The notes below the pieces were generated by a model, which had not been told where the DNA came from, did no database searches, and worked only from the letters and a program-made list of their open reading frames with translations. Source: Bog-159 sp963709155 (GTDB lineage Bacteria > Acidobacteriota > Terriglobia > Bryobacterales > Bryobacteraceae). Taken from it: a stretch of DNA of 64,000 bases. The stretch is taken from the NCBI GenBank assembly GCA_963709155.1, contig CAVPVD010000005.1, positions 62,001 through 126,000 on the forward strand. The letters run 5' to 3'. Below are positions 34,207 to 42,071 of this stretch, one piece after another (position 1 is the first letter of the stretch; each line of letters opens with the position of its first letter). The position numbers and the translations under genes were made by a program.

Positions 34207-34509
34207 CTAATCCAGGTCGATGTCGCGCCGCGGCGGCGTCGTGTCCGGATTCTCTTTGGCTTGTTTCAGCAGCTCGTCGAATTTCTTCTCAAGAACCTTG
34301 CCGTGCGATTTCTCGGCTTCGAATTGCTTGCGGAAAACCTCGTCGCGCCGTCCGGCCTCGCCTTTCAGCTTGGCGACGGCCGCCGCCAAATCTTCGATCG
34401 CAGGAGGTTTTTCAGGCACCACGTGCGCAATGACGGCCTGTGTTTCGGGATCGACCTTTAGAACCGCGCTGCAGCAGGGGCACTGGACCTCAAACAGAAC
34501 TTGCGACAT
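34207..34509 (-). CDS. Small protein with a CPCC zinc-ribbon-like motif and a helical tail
   Basis: 100 residues from ATG 34509 (MSQVLFEVQCPCCSAVL). One CxxC pair (CPCC) near the N-terminus is followed by a short beta-like stretch (LKVDPETQAVIAHVVP) and a charged coiled-coil-like helix (AAAVAKLKGEAGRRDEVFRKQFEAEKS, shown in part). The end is acidic (RRDIDLD). Similar small proteins occur in acidobacteria, but no function is known to me. Confidence 0.72.
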   Translation of the reverse strand: MSQVLFEVQCPCCSAVLKVDPETQAVIAHVVPEKPPAIEDLAAAVAKLKGEAGRRDEVFRKQFEAEKSHGKVLEKKFDELLKQAKENPDTTPPRRDIDLD

Positions 34510-34834
34510 AGTGCCCATCGTAGCACCTGCATGAATCACAGGACTACATGCTACAAGCCCAGCGAGAGCAATTGTGAGGATTTAGAGGGAATCAGAGGGT
34601 TCTGGCAAGGTGACTGGTTGGAAGGAACCAAACGGGGAAAGCAATCGTTTCTCGCTGGGCCTGCTCTATGTTTGTCACGCATTTGCTAGAGCAATCGGCT
34701 CGCCAAACTTCAAGCCATTTATTCCCAATAAACTAAACGAAATTACAGACGCCACGCGTGCAATATTGGCACTCGCGGACAAGATTTGTCCAATTTCCGA
34801 ACAGGGCGCGACGCTTCGTCGTCACGGACGGTGG
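34510..34834. other. 325-base gene-poor, AT-richer interval with a candidate structured RNA
   Basis: Separates the small zinc-ribbon-like gene from the stop of the TolC-like gene. Frames through it give no recognisable protein. Its one striking element is an 11-bp inverted repeat (see 34557-34660). Composition is lower in GC than the flanks, which suggests either an RNA gene, a decayed insertion or a regulatory tract. Confidence 0.5.
34557..34660 (+). ncRNA. Candidate structured RNA (11-bp closing stem, strand uncertain)
   Basis: GCCCAGCGAGA (34557-34567) pairs exactly with TCTCGCTGGGC (34650-34660). Inside, CAATTG can pair with CAATCG with one mismatch, and two small hairpins are possible (GATT/AATC and GGTTC/GAACC), giving a multibranch shape of about 104 bases. 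It does not match any tRNA, RNase P, SRP, tmRNA or riboswitch consensus that I know. It could also be the ends of a tiny inserted element. Confidence 0.35.
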
Positions 34835-36754
34835 TTATTCGCCTGGCTGATCCGCGGCCGGCAGCGGACTGGCGGGACGCGATACCACCCCCTGGAACGC
34901 TTCGCGGAGCGAAATTCCGTTGTGATTCAGCGTCTGCCCGGTGACCCGCTCCAGTTCCACCTTGGATTTGGCATACGCGGCTTCGGCGGCAAGTTCACTT
35001 TGGCGCGAGGTGGCGAGATCCCGCTGGGTGAGGATTACGTTGTAGATAACGGAAGCACCCGCCGCGTACTTTTTCTGCTCGGCATCCAGGGTGCGCTCCT
35101 GCAAGATGCGCGCCTTGGTGGCGGCACGATACTGCGCGCGCGCATTTTGTATCCCGATTACGGCGTTCTGCACGTCCACGCGCACCTGGTTCTCCAAGCG
35201 TTGCACGCCGAGTTGCAGTTGGCGCAGGGTGAGCTCGTCGTTGATGGCCTGGGCCTGCGCGGCACGGTTGCGTAGGGGGATGGTCAGGTTGAATCCGGCC
35301 GAGTAGTTTGGATAGTCGCGCGCGAAAAGCTGCTTCAATACCGTGCTGTATCCGCCGACGAAGGCCGGGCTGGGCGCGCCGAAATTAAACGGGAAGGTAG
35401 ACACGGCGGTGTTCACCTGTCCGGCGAGACCATTATTCGACATGCCCGCTACCAGATCGAGCGTGGGCAGCAGCCCGTTTTTCGAACCATGCAGGGTAAT
35501 TTCCTGGTTGGTGACCTGGATGCGGTTTTGGGAAAGTTCGGGGCGCGCGGAAAGGGCCATGGCGACCAGGTCCTGCATCGGCGAGACCGGCTCCATGTCG
35601 GGCACGCGGATACGGTCGGTGGGGACAATGCGTGCTTCGGCCACCGCCGGGCTGGCCACGCCGTTGCGGCTGAGCGCGTTCTTCAGAATGGTTTCCTGCT
35701 GCAGGACCTGGGTTTCCGCGAGCGTCAGGTTCTGCTGGTCGGTAGCCAATTGCGCCTCGGCCCGCACCACTTCAATGGGCGCCATCATACCGGCTTCCAC
35801 CTGCTTCTGGTTGTCTTCGAAGAGCTTGGTGCTGGTGGCTACGGCTTGTTGTTGAACGCGCACGTTTTCGTTAAACGTCACCAGATCCCAATAAAGATCC
35901 ATCACCGCGGCCACCGTGGTGATTACCTGCAGCTTGAAGGTTAAGTCAGCCAGCTCCCGGTTGTTTTTGGCGATCCGGATCTGGCGTTGATTCACGGCCA
36001 GGCTGAAGCCTTGCAGCAAATGTTGGGTCACGGTGAGACCCAGGGACGAACTGGTCACGGGATTGAAGAGCGTGGTGGAGCTATTGCCGATAGCGGTGGA
36101 GTTATTCAATCCCAGGCTGACCGAAGTACCGCTGGCAAAGCCTTGCTGGTAGGTGAGGCCGGAAAGGTCCTGCCGTTGAACCAATTGATCGACGCCGGCG
36201 ATGAATACGCTGCTTTCGGGGACCGTTTGATGCGCCCAACTCGCATTACCGACCAGGGCCGGATCGAAAACGGGAATGGGCGGACCGGATTGGGTAATGA
36301 CGGTATTGCCCACGGCGGTGGCACTGGCCGAACTGGCCTGGGTGGAGGGATTCCCCGTGACTCCGGTCTGGCCCACGCCGCCGGGCTGCGCACTGGTGGG
36401 TCCGGCCGTCACCGACGTGGAAACACCTTGCGCGAATGCGCCCGCCCGCGCACGCAAAACCTGGGTGTCGGCGATCTGCGGTCCATAACGCTGGATTTCG
36501 ATATCCAGATTGTTTTCGAGCGCCAGGGCGATGGTGTCCTGCATGGAGAGGTACAGCCTTCCGGCGCGCAGCAGCAGTTCGAGGCGGCCGGAATTCGCCA
36601 TGTCGATCGGGGGAACTTGGGGCATCCGGTATTTGGCGGTCAACCAGCCGAAAGCGCCGTCCGGCTGCACGATGTCATGCGCTTGCTGGGCGAAGGCGGG
36701 TGCGATCAACAACCGGATGCAGAAAATGGAAATGACGGTTTGAGAACGGTGCAT
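34835..36754 (-). CDS. TolC-family outer-membrane efflux protein
   Basis: 639 residues with a signal peptide (VISIFCIRLLIAPAFAQ), preceded by AAAGG near the ATG. Paired helical repeats of the TolC type are clear: LSMQDTIALALENNLDIEIQRY in the first half, and VRVDVQNAVIGIQNARAQYRAATKARILQERTL (in part) in the second. The protein is longer than E. coli TolC because of an insert of about 100 residues (GPTSAQPGGVGQTGV and so on). It would form an outer-membrane exit duct for an RND or ABC pump, but no pump gene is adjacent. Divergent from pyrE. Confidence 0.92.
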   Translation of the reverse strand: MHRSQTVISIFCIRLLIAPAFAQQAHDIVQPDGAFGWLTAKYRMPQVPPIDMANSGRLELLLRAGRLYLSMQDTIALALENNLDIEIQRYGPQIADTQVLRARAGAFAQGVSTSVTAGPTSAQPGGVGQTGVTGNPSTQASSASATAVGNTVITQSGPPIPVFDPALVGNASWAHQTVPESSVFIAGVDQLVQRQDLSGLTYQQGFASGTSVSLGLNNSTAIGNSSTTLFNPVTSSSLGLTVTQHLLQGFSLAVNQRQIRIAKNNRELADLTFKLQVITTVAAVMDLYWDLVTFNENVRVQQQAVATSTKLFEDNQKQVEAGMMAPIEVVRAEAQLATDQQNLTLAETQVLQQETILKNALSRNGVASPAVAEARIVPTDRIRVPDMEPVSPMQDLVAMALSARPELSQNRIQVTNQEITLHGSKNGLLPTLDLVAGMSNNGLAGQVNTAVSTFPFNFGAPSPAFVGGYSTVLKQLFARDYPNYSAGFNLTIPLRNRAAQAQAINDELTLRQLQLGVQRLENQVRVDVQNAVIGIQNARAQYRAATKARILQERTLDAEQKKYAAGASVIYNVILTQRDLATSRQSELAAEAAYAKSKVELERVTGQTLNHNGISLREAFQGVVSRPASPLPAADQPGE

Positions 36755-36803
36755 GCATAGCCTTTAAATAGTATTGGTTTTCTCAATGGTATAGTAGGCG
36801 TTT

Positions 36804-37394
36804 GTGACGCCGCAAGCCGAATCCATTCTGGAACTGTTCCGCGATACGGGAGCTTATCTTAGCGGCCACTTCCGGCTTACCAGCGGACTGCACAGCCCAA
36901 CCTATATGCAGTGCGCGCTGGTGCTACAGCATCCGCGGCATGCGGCCGAACTGGGCCGTCTGCTGGCGGAGGAGTTGCGGAAACTGGCGCCCGAACCCGT
37001 GTCATTGGTAGTTTCGCCCGCGCTGGGCGGGTTGATTATCGGCCATGAAGTCGCGCGCGCACTGGGCGCCCGGTTTATCTTCACCGAGCGCGACGAGAAT
37101 AAAAGGATGACCCTGCGCAGGGGCTTCAGCGTAGCGCCTGGGGAAGCGGCGCTGGTGGTGGAAGATGTGGTGACTACCGGCGGCAGCACGCGGGATGTGG
37201 TGGAAGTGCTGAAAGCGGCCGGAGCACGCCCGCTGGCAGCCGGTTCCATCGTGGACCGCAGCGGCGGGCGGGCGGACGTGGGCGCGCCGCGGGTGGCGTT
37301 GGTGACGCTTGAAGTGGTGGCTTACGATCCGGCGCAGTGTCCACTTTGCGCCGAAGGTATTCCGGCTGTGAAGCCGGGGTCGCGGCCGGTTTGA
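36804..37394 (+). CDS. pyrE: Orotate phosphoribosyltransferase
   Basis: 196 residues from GTG 36804. It converts orotate and PRPP to orotidine 5'-monophosphate in pyrimidine synthesis. The PRPP-binding motif is VVEDVVTTGGST (residues about 118-129). The loop TERDENKRMTLRRGF carries the catalytic Lys/Arg residues, and the C-terminus has YDPAQCPLCAEGIPAVKPGS, typical of the Thermus-like PyrE type. No other pyr gene is nearby. It is followed by a palindromic repeat and truA. Confidence 0.95.
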   Translation: MTPQAESILELFRDTGAYLSGHFRLTSGLHSPTYMQCALVLQHPRHAAELGRLLAEELRKLAPEPVSLVVSPALGGLIIGHEVARALGARFIFTERDENKRMTLRRGFSVAPGEAALVVEDVVTTGGSTRDVVEVLKAAGARPLAAGSIVDRSGGRADVGAPRVALVTLEVVAYDPAQCPLCAEGIPAVKPGSRPV

Positions 37395-37404
37395 ACGAAG
37401 AAGA

Positions 37405-37448
37405 GCGGGACTTAAAAGTCCCGCCGGCACGCTGAAGCGTGCGCCACG
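37405..37448. repeat. Double palindrome repeat, family 1, copy D
   Basis: GCGGGACTT-AA-AAGTCCCGC abutting GCACGCT-GA-AGCGTGC, in the gap between pyrE and truA, which are on the same strand. It ends 5 bases before the truA ATG and so overlaps the place where a ribosome site would be. Confidence 0.8.
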
Positions 37449-37453
37449 GCACC

Positions 37454-38197
37454 ATGCGCCGCATCCGTATCCAACTCGCTTACGATGGTACCGATTTTCA
37501 TGGCTGGCAAGTGCAGCCCGGTCTGCTTACGATACAAGGCACATTGGAATCAGTCGTGGCTGAGATCGCGGGACGGCCGGTGCATGTGGCCGGCTCCGGG
37601 CGCACGGATGCAGGCGTACACGCGTTGGCGCAGGTGGCCGCGTTCAGCATCGAGAACCCCATCCCGCTGCCGAATCTGCGGAGAGCCATGAACCGCCTGC
37701 TGCCGGCCTCGATCCGGGTGCTCGGCACAGAGGAAGCCGCGCCCGATTTCCATCCGCGCTTTCAGGCCGTGGCCAAAACGTATGAATACAGAATCGTGCG
37801 CGCGGAAGTCTGCGCGCCGTGGGAATGGCGCTACGTGCAGCATCATCCCTATCCGCTTTCGCTCGACGGCATGCTGGCTGCGGCGGCCATCCTAGAGGGC
37901 GAGCACGATTTCACGGCTTTCGCGGCTTCCGACGACCGCGACGACGAAGGCAAGACCAAGGTGCGCAGCATCTTCAGTTCGCGGCTCGACATCGGCGCGG
38001 ACCGCCTGATCTATCGCGTGCGGGGCAGCGGGTTTCTGAAGCACATGGTGCGCAACATCGTGGGATCGCTACTGGAAGCGGGCCGCGGCAATCTGGACGA
38101 GTCCGGCATGCGCGCGCTGCTTTCGCCAGGCTGCCTGCGCAAAGCCGGCCCGACCGTTCCGGCTAAGGGACTTTTTCTGGTCAGCGTTGAATATTAG
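37454..38197 (+). CDS. truA: tRNA pseudouridine synthase A
   Basis: 247 residues from ATG 37454 (MRRIRIQLAYDGTDF), chosen over ATG 37439, which falls inside the palindromic repeat. TruA makes pseudouridine at positions 38-40 of the tRNA anticodon arm. The catalytic aspartate is Asp52 in GSGRTDAGVHALAQ; the FLKHMVRNIVGSLLE motif near the C-terminus is also typical. The upstream repeat leaves no obvious ribosome site. The 3' end overlaps the converging membrane-protein gene by 17 bases. Confidence 0.95.
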   Translation: MRRIRIQLAYDGTDFHGWQVQPGLLTIQGTLESVVAEIAGRPVHVAGSGRTDAGVHALAQVAAFSIENPIPLPNLRRAMNRLLPASIRVLGTEEAAPDFHPRFQAVAKTYEYRIVRAEVCAPWEWRYVQHHPYPLSLDGMLAAAAILEGEHDFTAFAASDDRDDEGKTKVRSIFSSRLDIGADRLIYRVRGSGFLKHMVRNIVGSLLEAGRGNLDESGMRALLSPGCLRKAGPTVPAKGLFLVSVEY

Positions 38198-40214
38198 GTG
38201 CGGCCGGCTGCCCGGTACAACTTTCGTCCGAGTGCGACGCACGAAGTTGCAAGCCGGCGAAAGCGTAGCCCATCTCCCGCGCGTCGGCCCCGACGGGCCC
38301 GGCCTTTTCGGTGTCCAGGGAGATGTCGTTAAGCCCTTCCGGACGTATGGCGTCCTGCGGAACCGCGAACACGACGGTCTGCAGGGCGTAGTTTGACAGA
38401 GTTCCCAGTCTCCGCCCGTTCAGGCTGAGTTCGGTGGGCCGTCCCGGCAAGGCGAAGCCGGTGATAACAACCTGCAAACACGCTGCCGGCAGGGCTTGCG
38501 GCGACAGGTGGAACAGGATGGATGCGTGCTTCTGCGTCAACGAATATTCCGGTCCGCCGGGATCGTTGAAGCCGGTGATATCGAGCCCTGGAGAACCGTT
38601 AGGCCCCACCTGCACGGGCAGACTCAGCCGTTGCGCCGGACTGCGCGCGACCGAGAGAGCTGCGCTACGGAAGATATCGCGGCATGGCGGCTGGCAACGG
38701 GCTTCTCCGGTTGCAACCCACAGCTTATCGGCGGCGGGAAGGTCGGGGCAAACGTTTCGCGTCGAAAACATGAAGCCCCAGTCGGGGCTTACGCAAAATG
38801 GTTTGGCGATTCGCTGCATGGAGTTTGCCAGATCGACTGCGCGGCCCCAGTCGACGTGAGCGAAGACGATGGCAAGCGTCCCAAAAGGGGCGGTGGGCAT
38901 AGCCGCGGCCGCTTTCACGGCATCCGGATCGCTAAGGATGGCCGAACGCAGAGTTTTGCGTTCCGCAACGCATAAGACCAGCACAGCGGCCAATGCCACG
39001 GCGTTCAGGATGGCGCGTGTGCGGCCACGCAGATGGGGTTCCAATTCGGCAAGCAGCAGAAACCAGGCAAGCAGATGAAGGGCGTAGACAAATTCGGCAT
39101 TGAAGGCAAAGAATCCGCCGGTGATGCGGGTAGCCCAGTATAGGAACAGAACTCCACTTAGCGCACAGATCCACGTGAGGTATTTGAGGAACGGCGCGCG
39201 CGGCTGGCTTTTGGCCGCTCTGTGGCGTGCCACGACGGCGAAGACAAAGAGCGATACGAGGGCCAACCAGTAGACGATGACATACGCGCGAGACAGCCCC
39301 ATGACCAGAAGGCCGGCAGGACCCTTCAGCATCGCTGTGGCGGGCGAGCCGATGAAGAGCACGAAGCAGGCGGCATAGCCCAGCGCGATCCGTAGGCTAT
39401 TGCGTTGATGCGCGGAACGATGCAGATATGCCAGGACATCCTGCAGAGTATTCGGTTTATCCAGGACGGTTTCGAGGAGGATCGGCAGAGCAAAGACGGC
39501 GACGATGACGGCGGCCAGCGCGAAATCGCGGCGCCTTTCGGAAAGCAGCTTTTGCAGACCGCCACGACGGTGCGCATGCCACAGGATATGCGCCACCACG
39601 GCCCCGCCAATGACGCCTACGAAAAGCAACTGCGCGACATGGGCGTGGATCAGAAGCATTCCGGAAGCAGCCATCCACGGCAGGTCTCTGGTAGCGCCTG
39701 ACAAGACGGAAGCGGCAGACACGGCGAAGAGCAGGAAGGGGAAGAGCAGGACGTCGGGCATCCAGTTCGAAATCAGCATGGACGGATACCCTTCCGGATT
39801 GACGTTGACCATTACGGTGACCACGGCGGTCGCGAGCAGCGCCAGGGGCACAGATATCCTGGCATGCCGCTCAAAGATGTAGAGCGAGATGCACAGCAGA
39901 GCCGCGTTGAAAAGGATCACGATCAGGACTTGAGCGTTATACGGAGCGGGGACAACATGCAGCAGATCGTGGAAAAGGAACTCGCCCAGGGCGAACAGGT
40001 ATAGGAAGGCGGGGCCGGGATGATGGAAGTGCCAGCGGGAGTAGTGGCCCGTTAATAAAGTGAAATGCTTCGCCTGCTGCACGAGCAGGGAATTGGCCGC
40101 GAAATCCGTGGTTTCGACTGTGGGTTGGGTGAAAAGCTGGAGATTCAGGGAGAGCACCAGGAGCACGAAGGCTGCCGTCAAGATCAACGGCAGGTTGTCC
40201 CGGGTCCGCGTCAC
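38181..40214 (-). CDS. Polytopic membrane protein, GT-C glycosyltransferase-like, with a periplasmic C-terminal domain
   Basis: About 677 residues from GTG 40214 (VTRTRDNLPLILTAAF). Some 11-12 membrane segments fill residues 10-445. The first loop after helix 1 has VETTDFAANSLLVQQAKHF and GHYSRWHFHHPGPAFLYLF; an acidic residue in that loop is characteristic of GT-C lipid-sugar transferases. The last about 200 residues are soluble and beta-rich (LSLPVQVGPNGSPGLDITGF, ILFHLSPQALP). Possible role in transfer of a sugar from a polyprenyl carrier. It follows the methyltransferase gene by 43 bases. Confidence 0.78.
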   Translation of the reverse strand: MTRTRDNLPLILTAAFVLLVLSLNLQLFTQPTVETTDFAANSLLVQQAKHFTLLTGHYSRWHFHHPGPAFLYLFALGEFLFHDLLHVVPAPYNAQVLIVILFNAALLCISLYIFERHARISVPLALLATAVVTVMVNVNPEGYPSMLISNWMPDVLLFPFLLFAVSAASVLSGATRDLPWMAASGMLLIHAHVAQLLFVGVIGGAVVAHILWHAHRRGGLQKLLSERRRDFALAAVIVAVFALPILLETVLDKPNTLQDVLAYLHRSAHQRNSLRIALGYAACFVLFIGSPATAMLKGPAGLLVMGLSRAYVIVYWLALVSLFVFAVVARHRAAKSQPRAPFLKYLTWICALSGVLFLYWATRITGGFFAFNAEFVYALHLLAWFLLLAELEPHLRGRTRAILNAVALAAVLVLCVAERKTLRSAILSDPDAVKAAAAMPTAPFGTLAIVFAHVDWGRAVDLANSMQRIAKPFCVSPDWGFMFSTRNVCPDLPAADKLWVATGEARCQPPCRDIFRSAALSVARSPAQRLSLPVQVGPNGSPGLDITGFNDPGGPEYSLTQKHASILFHLSPQALPAACLQVVITGFALPGRPTELSLNGRRLGTLSNYALQTVVFAVPQDAIRPEGLNDISLDTEKAGPVGADAREMGYAFAGLQLRASHSDESCTGQPAAPNIQR

Positions 40215-40257
40215 TATCGAACGATGATAACAGGTCCTTTGTGCCGCCCATGGAGTC

Positions 40258-40902
40258 TCAGCGCTTCCCGGCGCGCACGATCTCCATAGGCACCCAGATC
40301 TGCAAGTTCCTTTTTTCAATCACCTGAAAGCCGGCGTCCGCTATTACGCGGCTTACGAAGATCGGGCGGCAATCGACGAAGTTGGGGAAGTGCTGGTGGG
40401 TCCATTCGTACGCTTCGTAAATCAGGCCATGCTTTCCTTCTTGCGACATGCCCACGACTACGATCCGGCCGCTGGTCTTCAGGACGCGCAGGCATTGCTG
40501 GAGCACCACCGGAATTTCCAGCGTATCGAAAAGTTCCAGGGTGAAGCTCATGAATATCGCGTCGAAACTATCCGGCGGATAGGGCAAGGCGGTAGCGTCT
40601 CCGGTGCGCAACTCGACGAGGCCGGCGACCCCTTCCTGCCGGACCAGGCTGTCCGCAACGCCGCGCATTCCGTCGGAGAGATCGATTCCATGAACTTTGC
40701 CGGAGGGTCCCACGGCGCGCGCCAGCCACACCAGGGCGTGGCCGGTACCGTATCCGATCTCGAGGACGGTTTCGCCTGGTTGAGGGGCAAGCATCTGCAA
40801 GCCGGCCTCACGCACGGGCCCTTCGGTACTTTCAGACAGAAGGTCGTAAACTTTGCTGATCTTGTCGTACAGCGCCTTGGTCTCGGCCCGCGACAGCATC
40901 AT
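40258..40902 (-). CDS. SAM-dependent class I methyltransferase
   Basis: 214 residues from ATG 40902 (MMLSRAETKALYDK). Motif I is VLEIGYGTGHALVWLA, the acidic residue of motif II lies in VHGIDLSDGMRGVA, and motif IV is PDSFDAIFMSFTLELF. The layout resembles UbiE/COQ5-like methyltransferases, acting on a small molecule or a quinone or lipid. It precedes the GT-C-like membrane protein gene on the same strand. The substrate is unknown. Confidence 0.9.
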   Translation of the reverse strand: MMLSRAETKALYDKISKVYDLLSESTEGPVREAGLQMLAPQPGETVLEIGYGTGHALVWLARAVGPSGKVHGIDLSDGMRGVADSLVRQEGVAGLVELRTGDATALPYPPDSFDAIFMSFTLELFDTLEIPVVLQQCLRVLKTSGRIVVVGMSQEGKHGLIYEAYEWTHQHFPNFVDCRPIFVSRVIADAGFQVIEKRNLQIWVPMEIVRAGKR

Positions 40903-40979
40903 GATGCCACTATAGCCTGAACCCGGGCACGGCCCGTCACCAAAAACTGTACGGCTCGTCATACTAAACTAAAGAAACC

Positions 40980-42071
40980 GTGGACACGCTTATCGAAACC
41001 GGCCTGTTGGCCAAGACCAAAGCCGCGCGCGCCGCCCTGGACGACTGGACGCGCAAGATGGTGGAGTGGCATTTCAATCCCGAAACCGGTTGCCCGTTCT
41101 GGCTGGATTACGCCACGAAGCTGGACTGGGACCCGCGCACCGAAGTCCGCCGTTACGATGACCTGGACCGCTTCGGCTTTTTTCAGGATGAGTGGCTACG
41201 CGGCGGACCGGTCCGCCGTTGGGTGCCGCAGGCCTACGCCAACCGGCCGGTTTACGTTTTTGAAACGGGCGGCAGCACCGGCGTGCCCAAGTCGCGCATC
41301 AGCATCGACGATTTCCGTATCGATTACGAAGCCTTCAGCACCACGCTGCCGGACGAGGCCTTTCCGCCCGGGTCCGACTGGCTGATGCTGGGTCCCAGCG
41401 GCCCGCGGCGTTTGCGCCTGGCGGTGGAGCATCTGGCACAATTCCGGGGGGGCATCTGCTTCATGACGGATCTGGATCCGCGCTGGGTGATCAAGCTGAT
41501 CAAGCGCGGCAAAATCGAGGAAGCCGAGGCTTATAAGCAGCACGTGGTGGAGCAAGGGCTCACGCTATTGCGCGCACACGACAATATCCGCTGCATGTTC
41601 ACCACGCCGAAACTGCTCGAAGCGTTGTGCGAGAAGGTGTCGCTGAAGAAGATGGGCATCCGCGGCGTCTTCTGCGGCGGCACGGAAATGACGCCGCAGT
41701 TTCACCGTTTCGCGGTGGAGGAATTGCTGGACGGCGTTTATTTTGCGCCGACTTACGGCAATACGCTGATGGGACTGGCGGTGCACAAACCGCGCCACAC
41801 CGAAGACAGCTTCGATATCATCTATTACCCGCCTGCGCCGCGCGCCATGATCGAAGTTGTGGATCCGGACAACCCGGCGCGGGTGGTCGGCTACGGCGAA
41901 ACCGGCCGCGTGCGCCTGACCACGCTGACGCGCGAATTCTTTATGCCCCGCTTTTTAGAACGGGACGAGGCGGAGCGGGAACCGTCATATACGGAGTACC
42001 CTTGGGACGGCGTACGCAACGTGCGGCCGTTTTCCCGATTCCAGAAGACGGTAGTCGAGGGCGTCTACTAA
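40980..42071 (+). CDS. Acyl-adenylating enzyme of the LuxE/PaaK type
   Basis: 363 residues from GTG 40980. It contains the adenylation loop ETGGSTGVPKSR (residues 95-106) and a mid-protein FCGGTEMTPQFHR segment, followed by YGETGRVRLTTLTREFFMP, as in phenylacetate-CoA ligase. It is shorter than PaaK (about 430 residues) and near the size of LuxE, the acyl-protein synthetase of bacterial luminescence. It should activate a carboxylic acid as acyl-AMP. Its stop overlaps the start of the reductase gene by one base (TAATG), so the two are translated together; this is the LuxE-LuxC logic. The acid is unknown. Confidence 0.85.
   Translation: MDTLIETGLLAKTKAARAALDDWTRKMVEWHFNPETGCPFWLDYATKLDWDPRTEVRRYDDLDRFGFFQDEWLRGGPVRRWVPQAYANRPVYVFETGGSTGVPKSRISIDDFRIDYEAFSTTLPDEAFPPGSDWLMLGPSGPRRLRLAVEHLAQFRGGICFMTDLDPRWVIKLIKRGKIEEAEAYKQHVVEQGLTLLRAHDNIRCMFTTPKLLEALCEKVSLKKMGIRGVFCGGTEMTPQFHRFAVEELLDGVYFAPTYGNTLMGLAVHKPRHTEDSFDIIYYPPAPRAMIEVVDPDNPARVVGYGETGRVRLTTLTREFFMPRFLERDEAEREPSYTEYPWDGVRNVRPFSRFQKTVVEGVY

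Noticed and set aside
34610..34834. Possible small protein frame in the gap before the TolC-like gene
   Set aside because: The frame continues antisense through the TolC-like gene, and the free part matches no family; treated as non-coding.
41627..42070. Upstream extension of the acyl reductase frame
   Set aside because: It overlaps the ligase gene and reads as Arg-rich noise; ATG 42071 gives a normal LuxC-like start with one-base coupling.
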